A DNA stretch of 64,000 bases, taken from Oreohelix idahoensis. Lineage: Eukaryota; Mollusca; Gastropoda; Stylommatophora; Oreohelicidae. The first letter of the stretch is position 1. The number at the start of each line of letters is the position of its first letter. The stretch covers positions 310,001-374,000 of the forward strand of contig JAMPIV010012440.1 in the NCBI GenBank assembly GCA_024509875.1, read 5' to 3'. Below, in pieces: positions 57,346-64,000 of this stretch. Position numbers and translations under genes: made by a program. The notes beneath the pieces are model-generated. The model was not told where the DNA came from, did not search any database, and saw nothing but the letters and a program-made list of their open reading frames with translations.

Positions 57346-60065
57346 CCATTTCTGAATTATCTAAATAGTACAAGGAATTAAACAAGTATAAAACACCATA
57401 TTTAAATTATAACAATTAATTCTGTAATTTCCCCTGTGGCTTAGGTCGAAGTCAAGCAAATATTTCACTACACCTTTAAGTCAGCTACTCTTGCGGTTTT
57501 CTTTTTTTTCTTCAAGTTTTTTTCTTCTCCGTTCATGTTTCATATTCCTTAGATGTATTTTTGCCTTCTTCTTAAAATGCTAAGGGCTAAGTGTGGATGG
57601 GGTAAGGAAATGGACAGAAAATGTCATCGTTATAAAACAGACCCAACACTGACCACCACAGTCAAACTCCCATGCAGCATTGATAAATACTAGAGTCCCT
57701 TAAAATGGATTAACTAGTCTTTTACTCCTACCATCCTCCCATTGGCCTTGCTGGGAAAAGGTCCCTAAAAAGGGCTTTGTCCAGTAAAGGACAACTAATT
57801 GCACTCATTTGTGTGTTATTATTCTTACTCTTCAATTACCATGGCCTGGGTGGTATAAGGCGATCATGTCCCCCTGTCCTAACTTCCTGTCTCCAGTACA
57901 ATTAATAACAGTTTTGTTTTGTAAAAAAACCTTTTTGTCCACTTGTTGACCCGATGACGGGTCCATGGAGAATAATGTTTTACTGGATAAACACAAGCTG
58001 TCTCTTATCTCTCTCTCTCATCGTCTCTCTACTTGCTCTCTTGATTCATTATACTATCCTTATTGTTCACTTTCCTTCCCTCTTTCTACCTGTTTATTAC
58101 GAAAAATACAGGTAAGCCGCTAGTATTTTGGCGCTAATTCCTAAATAATGCCGATTTGAATTTTAAAAATTGACGATCCTAAACCCAGGACTTCGTCAGA
58201 GAAATAAACTTGTCCTGCATTACACTTGCAAGTTTTATAGTGTAACAAAACAATGATTATTTAATCCATTAGGTTTTTAATGTAGTATACTTTATTTTTA
58301 AATTGAAATTACTTTTATTTTTATTTATTTCAGAGCTTTAAAAATATAACTTCAAATATATTGCTCGTCGCTTATTGGGGGTGCATGGCCCGTAAAGATC
58401 TCTAATGCGACTTCCACACATAAGTATGGTTACATATGGAAATCTGGTTTCACATTTACGCCGTGATTCTAATTGGACGATCATCAGCTTCGTCCAGGAA
58501 CGGCTATCCACCTGTGTAAATCGAGGGCTACCTTGAAATTTCAAAGTTTTTTTCTCTCATACAGTGCCCGATAGAAAGTACAGGTAAAAGTTCAAAAATC
58601 CATATTCGCCAGAAATAATTATCCCCCCGGACCATCGAGAATCCCAGACGTTTTTGAAACTCAAATTTTTTAAATGTCCGGAGCTTTTGTGTTTTGAGAC
58701 GAAGTAGAGGCTGTGAGTGTTTCCACCACAATGCAAGTGCAGCAAGAACGCAAACAGAAGATCAGAAATTGAACGAATAAGTTAAGCTGTAACTACAATT
58801 TAATGAATTGAAGCCATTCTGTATTTTGTAATGAATAGAAACCAACAAAAATGTGCCGGTTCATCTTTTCTCTTTTTATTCCTTCCCAGTTGTCGCTTAA
58901 ATTTTAAGCAAACGAGAACGTAGAACTTATGAAAGAAGGTTCCTGTTATTATTGGATGCGACTAATTTACTCCGATATTGAATATTAAAAGTACTGTGCT
59001 AGCAGGAAATGCAGCCAAAATACATCCAAAATCTGAACCCCAACCAAATCCCCCCACAAGTCTGGAAATTTCGGAACTATTTACTAGTCAGTGTGTATGT
59101 CTAGGACTCAGCTTATAAATAGCCTATATGCTTTTATAGCAAAACCTTTCATACTTACCTGTCTTCAATCAAAAGGGTCCCTCCCCTCTATGCTGTTATC
59201 TAACATAAACTCCTGGTTTCACGTTGACGAATGGTTTGAAAATTTTGAAGACAACAGTTTGAAAAGCATAGGAGAAATAATATATCTTTTACCTGTTTTT
59301 TGTACCTAACGATGGTCATTAATAGTTTTCATGTTTGTGCACAAATTGGTACGATTACCCAATTAATGATCGGATGGCAGTCAGATGTTCCTGGAGATTT
59401 ATTGAGCGTCATCTTTCAGTCGCCTATGGTTGGAACCGTCATCTTCAAGATTTGAAAGAAGTGCATAATAACATGCCAAGCCAAAAATAGGGGGTTCCAT
59501 TTAAACATTACCACCCTAACTACCCACTCACGGTGGCTACAACTACACATCAGGGTGTCGGAAAATCCAGAGGTTAATTATGTGTTTTTTATTGAATTAT
59601 TCTGGATTTTGGGAAATCTAGGCATTTATAAAGTCTGTTAGTTTATTTTATTATCACTGATAATATTTTAATAAAACTCCTTCTTGTCCTTGAACTGAAA
59701 GATTGGAAACCATCACTTCAGCTGTCCCACAGTAATGAAACATTACGACCTAGCATTTCACTATGTTCTTGTCAGCTGTTGTTTTTGTAACCATTATTAA
59801 TTTTTACATGATGAAGTTGTCCTGCCTCATAATGCACAAACATCTAGATTGGCTCACCTTTTTACATAAATGTCATTTTTACAACCAAACTTCTAGTTTT
59901 TTAAGCTGGCTGCCTGTCATTTGCTTTACTTTGTGTTTTTTATGGCAGTGCCGACTACCTCCTTCTTTCGTATTATCCCCTCTTAAACACTCCCTTTTTT
60001 CCAATAGTTTTGTTCATTACGACGTCACATGTGATCTATTTTATTTTATATGAAAGGACATTCAT
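57346..60065. other. stretch without recognised genes
   Basis: Only short hydrophobic frames. A segment near 57,745-57,800 (GGTCCCTAAAAAGGGCTTTG and CCAGTAAAGGACAACTAATT) might be a decayed LINE tail but is too short to call. Confidence 0.35.
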
Positions 60066-60074
60066 TATTATCAT

Positions 60075-60260
60075 TCCGTTTTTTGTAGCCCCTTAAAGGA
60101 GCAAGAGCTAGCTTACGCGACTGAAGCTGGGCTGCCAGAAGCAATACAACCCTTGCAGAAATGACTGCAAACACATGAGTCACATTTCTGGTTGGGCCAG
60201 TGAAGTGGTTTCTGTGATCATATTGTTTACATGAATGAAGGTTGCCAACGTGTAAGGTGG
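60075..60260 (+). repeat. dispersed repeat, copy 4 (divergent)
   Basis: The core from 60,207 (GGTTTCTGTGATCATATTGT, then TTACATGAATGAAGGTTGCC) resembles copy 3 at 29,780. It is preceded by TAGCCCCTTAAAGGAGCAAG near 60,089, similar to the start of the fragment at 26,947. The two segments may be the two ends of one element family. Confidence 0.35.
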
Positions 60261-61930
60261 TACATCACGTACAAGGGTCATAGTTAGGATACAGGCATCA
60301 TACGACATTGCCTGAGGGTGCAGTAAGTATTCTATTTCTGTGCCTCTAGTCATACGCTCCCGGGGATCAATACGCAAACCAAAGCATTAACACAGTACTA
60401 ATTACTTACTACTATACGCTATAATTACCGAAGATTAACGTGTTCTTAACCAGATATATTTCTGTGGTGTTAGTCTTTTTTACTTTCCCAAGGCCATGGC
60501 TTCAGTATCTGGTGTCACGTGATCATTGCCGGTCCCTGATAGCCAAGTATCTTGTTTTTCATTCTAATTAATGTTTATCTCTCCTTCATTGATGGGTTTT
60601 CCTGTTACTGACTGTGTATCATACCACAATGTATGACAGAAAGAACCGAAGACGACAGACAGCATCAAAACCAGACTTTAATGGTCGAGAAAAGAAGCCA
60701 TCTCAAACGACTGCCAATACAATTTTATTTTCCTAGTGTAAATATGAAGCTGATTGACGCATCATTCTAATATCATAGAGATTGATCCAAAGCAGAGGTG
60801 TATTTTTAATGAGACCTGCTGACACCGTACACGACTAGAACCAGAATATACCACCTGGGATTCTCTGCAGGCCAAGAATTAATCTAAACCGAGACCAGGA
60901 ACGAGCGAGAAGAAGGTGCGAGAACAAGACAGAAGCATGAGAGTGAGAATTGAAACAAGATGACACAACCATAATTCAATCGAGAGCAGAGCATGATATG
61001 AGACTGGGGAAGGAAACTCCAGAACCGCAGAGACAATAATACGAAAAGCCAGAGGAGACTGGGAGTTGTGGGTGAACACGTCAGTACGGGAAGGAGACAA
61101 AGGCAGACCATGATATAGGATGAAGTAGAAGGTAAAGTGCTTCCTCCACCTCACTCATGGGATCGTCTCTAATATACCTCACTACCTTGAAGGAGGGAAG
61201 CAGGCCTCAAGAAGTAGCACGGTTAAAGTATACAAAGTCACTCAGGATCGATGCCCTGACAGGAGGGACATCGCAAAAAGTCGCACCCACTTACTTGGCA
61301 GTCTCCAGGCAGGAAACCCACCCCCATACAGAATGGGGTCCCCCACCGTAATTTATAGACAAACACTTCAAACGCAACTGTGAGAATGTTTGATATTTCG
61401 TTTTCAATTTAATACAATGGTAATTGAAAAAGTCAATTATTTTTTTTAACATTGTTATGAATCTTTTCAATAGTAAGTACAGCACCTCAATGGACTCTGC
61501 AGAATAATGCCTCCACAACCCATTGTCAAACAGAATTCCACTAAGCGGTTGTGAATTCAAGTGGATTCGCCAGCCGCGCTAGCCAGGGTGCATCACATTG
61601 AGTAACATCTCGAGTAATGAGGACGCCTGACAGTATTGCGTTAAATAGAAGGTGGAATTCTACCTCAGCCTGATGCTAAGCGTAAACTTTTCGGAGGAGG
61701 CATCAGTGAAATTTTTATCAAAATACACATGCAAGCAGGCAGAAATGGGGATGTGAGGCATCCCAGGTGTCTAAGTCACATCTACATAAGGACGATGCAT
61801 ACTACCAGCTGAGCTCAACAGGAACGAGGAACAAGTGGTAAACCCCTATCTTCAGGGACTCAACACTGGCCACAACAGGATTGAGATACCATCTATTCAA
61901 CAAGCTAAAGGATGAAGAAAACTAGACTGA
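60261..61930. other. stretch without recognised genes
   Basis: No motif-bearing frame or clear repeat. Confidence 0.35.
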
Positions 61931-61945
61931 TCAGTTGTTAACTGA

Positions 61946-62281
61946 TTGGCACTGATAAAAATGGATGCAGTGAACAAGACTTGCTTCAAAGAGTTGGTCA
62001 ACATCTGCGGAAACACAGAGAAGACGCCTCAGTATGGCACGACACCCAGTTACCCATTCGTGGGAGAAAGGAAAAAGCTCTACTGGGAATTCAAAATAGG
62101 CCTCAAAAAATACTTGACTACGGCTGATTCTTTTGAAAACATTCAGTGTGGACAGATACAAGATGAGTGGTACCGAATTGAGAACAACGAAGAATTACTT
62201 CACTTGTGTCCATTGGATGACACACGTGAAAATAAAATGTCTAAACAAGAAGAACAACAAGATTCATATAAATTAATATAA
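61946..62281 (+). CDS. unrecognised 111-codon ORF
   Basis: The plus-strand frame has a balanced, charged composition that looks more like protein than the other frames nearby. It carries CFKELVNICGNTEK, YPFVGERKKLYWEFKIGLKK, DEWYRIENNEELLHLCPLDD and a hydrophilic tail (KMSKQEEQQDSYKLI). No signal peptide, membrane segment or known motif is visible, and I cannot name a family. A polyadenylation-like AAATAA is not close by. It could be an exon, a transposon fragment or chance. Confidence 0.25.
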   Translation: MALIKMDAVNKTCFKELVNICGNTEKTPQYGTTPSYPFVGERKKLYWEFKIGLKKYLTTADSFENIQCGQIQDEWYRIENNEELLHLCPLDDTRENKMSKQEEQQDSYKLI

Positions 62282-62632
62282 TTTGTATTTTTTATTTTAC
62301 CACCTCCTAGAATGCAAAACAAAATAAACTTAACAGGATCTAAAATAAGACTAGGTAAGGGAGGTGGACCTTACCAAGAGGGACAATAAAAATTGTTTGC
62401 CCGCTTTAAAAATCGAAGAGTTATTTAGGGCCGTAGTCATCAGCACGCTCATTTGTAACGTAAATAGACAATAAGTAGTTTTAATATGTAATAAAACACA
62501 AGAAGTATATACCAACCGTCAAAACATAAATCAGATAAACCGTGTAATTGGAAAACAGGGGGTGTGGAACTTTTAATTATACGTGTGCCTGTTTCCGTTT
62601 TTCCCAGCAAGAATGAAGCAGAATAGAAGTAA

Positions 62633-62905
62633 CAGGAGTTTTTATAAAGTCGCTGTGCAGTGAAATTTTACGCCCGGGCGAGACTATGTCCCACCAAGAA
62701 ATGTGGTTTTCTAATTCGTGGTCGGGGCTATGTATTATTGTGTGATAAAGTAGCTTGCACAGCGGATTGTGAAATAAAACAAAAAAAAAAAACAATAAAG
62801 CATTGGAACACATGAATAATCATGACGTAAATTTGTCTATCAATTCGTGTAGAATTGTCTAAATATTTTTCAAATTCACTGCACAGCGACTTTATAAACA
62901 CCCTG
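62633..62905. mobile_element. mariner-like MITE with terminal inverted repeats
   Basis: The two ends are inverted copies. The left reads CAGGAGTTTTTATAAAG and continues TCGCTGTGCAGTGAA; the right, reverse-complemented, reads CAGGGTGTTTATAAAG and continues with the same TCGCTGTGCAGTGAA. They enclose about 210 bases with no transposase. TA lies next to each end (62,630-62,631 with one extra A, and 62,906-62,907), as expected for the Tc1/mariner superfamily. Total length is about 273 bases. Confidence 0.75.
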
Positions 62906-63540
62906 TACATTCTTAGAGTGATTTTGGTTTCTTTCCATTATACAGTGTAATCAAACTGTTCATGAACACCGTCATTTGAACGCTTTTCTTTGTTGACTGT
63001 AGCTATTTTCGGGAGAGTGTATTGGAGCACCAATCTTGTCAGTCTTGATCATTATGTGTCAAACCGTTCAAATGACAATGTCCCCTTTTGGTATTGTTAT
63101 TGGCTCAAATTGCACACCAATAGATGATTTTTAACGTCACTTTTTCTTTCGTCGAGGCGCTAATATTTCGTGAAAGGAAATAAAAATAAAATAAAAAACC
63201 AAAGTAATTGTTTTAAGAAATAACATACCCACGTAACATACATCGGTAATTATATTAGTTGTGATGGAATGACAGTTACATCTTTTCATTTGAAGTTTGT
63301 TTCGTATACATTAGTGGGGTCGGCGTGAAGAAATAACAGTTTTAAAATTGGAAGTGATTTCTCAGTCGCCCTTTTATTGATGGAAGTGAGTTGTGTACGT
63401 TCTACGCAACAAAAGCACTAGTGATCCATACAACACAGCTAGATATTTTAAACAAATGAGAGCTGCCTGTCTTACCTTAGGGACTGTTTAAAAAAACAAG
63501 ACATTTTATGAAGATACTGCAGCAATATTTTTTTTAACAC
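62906..63540. other. stretch without recognised genes
   Basis: It contains a 12-base inverted pair (CGTCATTTGAACG near 62,972 and CGTTCAAATGAC near 63,065), but no other structure stands out. Confidence 0.35.
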
Positions 63541-63624
63541 ATCAGCAGAGACTTGAAAGATACAATTCTACTTGTGATAAAACACAAAGATTTTACTCAT
63601 TATCTTCAAGAGACTAATGAGGTT

Positions 63625-63790
63625 AGTCTATTCGTCAAGTTACAAATTAGACACACAAAACATAAAGTCTCATTAGTAAAGTTACAAATTAGACAAAGGA
63701 AACATAAAGTCTCATTAGTAAAGTTACAAATTAGACAAACAAAACAAGGTCTATTCGTAAAGTTACAAATTAGACAAACAAGACATAAGG
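63625..63790 (+). repeat. 42-bp tandem repeat in an open frame
   Basis: TACAAATTAGACA starts at 63,641, 63,683, 63,725 and 63,764, giving periods of 42, 42 and 39 bases, all multiples of three. The plus-strand frame at 63,553-63,801 therefore stays open and repeats VKLQIRQTKHKVSL-type units of 13-14 residues; the minus strand stays open too. The units are close to identical. It may be a small minisatellite that happens to be in frame; nothing else supports coding. Confidence 0.75.
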
Positions 63791-63801
63791 GTGTCACATA
63801 G

Positions 63802-64000
63802 GGAGTTATGTTCTATAAATTGTCTACATTTTCCTCTTTCTTCCACTCGGGTCCTCTAATTTTTTCTCTCACTCTTTACCCTTTTTCATATATATAATTT
63901 TTTTCGCATTCGTTAGTTTGCGAATAATATTTTCTTTTCCCATTCGAAATTTTACCGTCTTTCTTTCTCATGCTGACTGAAACTCGATTACGTAGATGTC
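63802..64000. other. end of window
   Basis: CT- and T-rich sequence with no feature seen. Confidence 0.4.

Noticed and set aside
57740..57800. possible LINE tail (CCAGTAAAGGACAACTAATT)
   Set aside because: Too short and without any coding remnant to assign.
62960..63080. 12-base inverted pair suggesting another transposon
   Set aside because: Short arms with an ~80-base loop and no target duplication; could be chance.

Overview
The window is eukaryotic and metazoan. It holds one recognisable host coding exon with splice signals, at least five kinds of non-LTR retrotransposon, SINE-like and MITE-like elements, large tandem arrays, and no bacterial-style gene packing. The host exon belongs to dystroglycan (DAG1/Dg) and the flanking U2 snRNA fragment has the AAAG form I associate with invertebrates, so an invertebrate is likely. 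The LINE types would suit a mollusc or another lophotrochozoan, but an arthropod is not excluded.

Layout. 0-2.3 kb is pyrimidine-rich and AT-rich non-coding DNA. 2.5-4.2 kb is a minus-strand LINE relic with reverse transcriptase (RT) and RNase H. 4.7-5.5 kb is the 3' part of a minus-strand RTE-like LINE that abuts a (GA)n tract. 6.2-10.7 kb is a minus-strand L1/Tx1-type LINE whose two ends both abut 5'-end sequence of U2 snRNA; this is the most notable structure here. 11.6-12.6 kb holds two plus-strand LINE 3' ends. 12.97-15.03 kb is a mosaic tandem array of an 11-mer and a 13-mer. 15.36-17.3 kb is a nearly readable minus-strand RTE-type LINE. 18.6-19.3 kb holds a short acidic ORF and a hAT-like scrap. 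19,447-22,156 (+) is a large dystroglycan exon covering the N-terminal cadherin-like and S6-like domains, a furin-type site and a very long mucin region. The later exons (second cadherin-like/SEA region, membrane segment, cytoplasmic tail) were not found. 22-31 kb is probably intronic, with SINE, LINE and tandem-repeat debris.

From about 31 kb to about 57 kb the sequence changes character. There are long G or C homopolymers, a stretch almost lacking cytosine, and repeats whose units differ by single-base indels. This looks at least partly like poorly corrected long-read sequence. Recognisable there are RTE 3' ends (49.76-50.25, 55.69-56.17 and 56.90-57.35 kb) and a 35-bp minisatellite (50.7-52.3 kb). 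The last 6 kb reads more cleanly and holds a mariner-like MITE and a short in-frame repeat.

The LINEs between 2.5 and 17.5 kb are mostly antisense to dystroglycan. This fits an intronic or upstream position, where antisense insertions tend to be tolerated. I found no tRNA or rRNA gene, no CRISPR array and no complete host gene.
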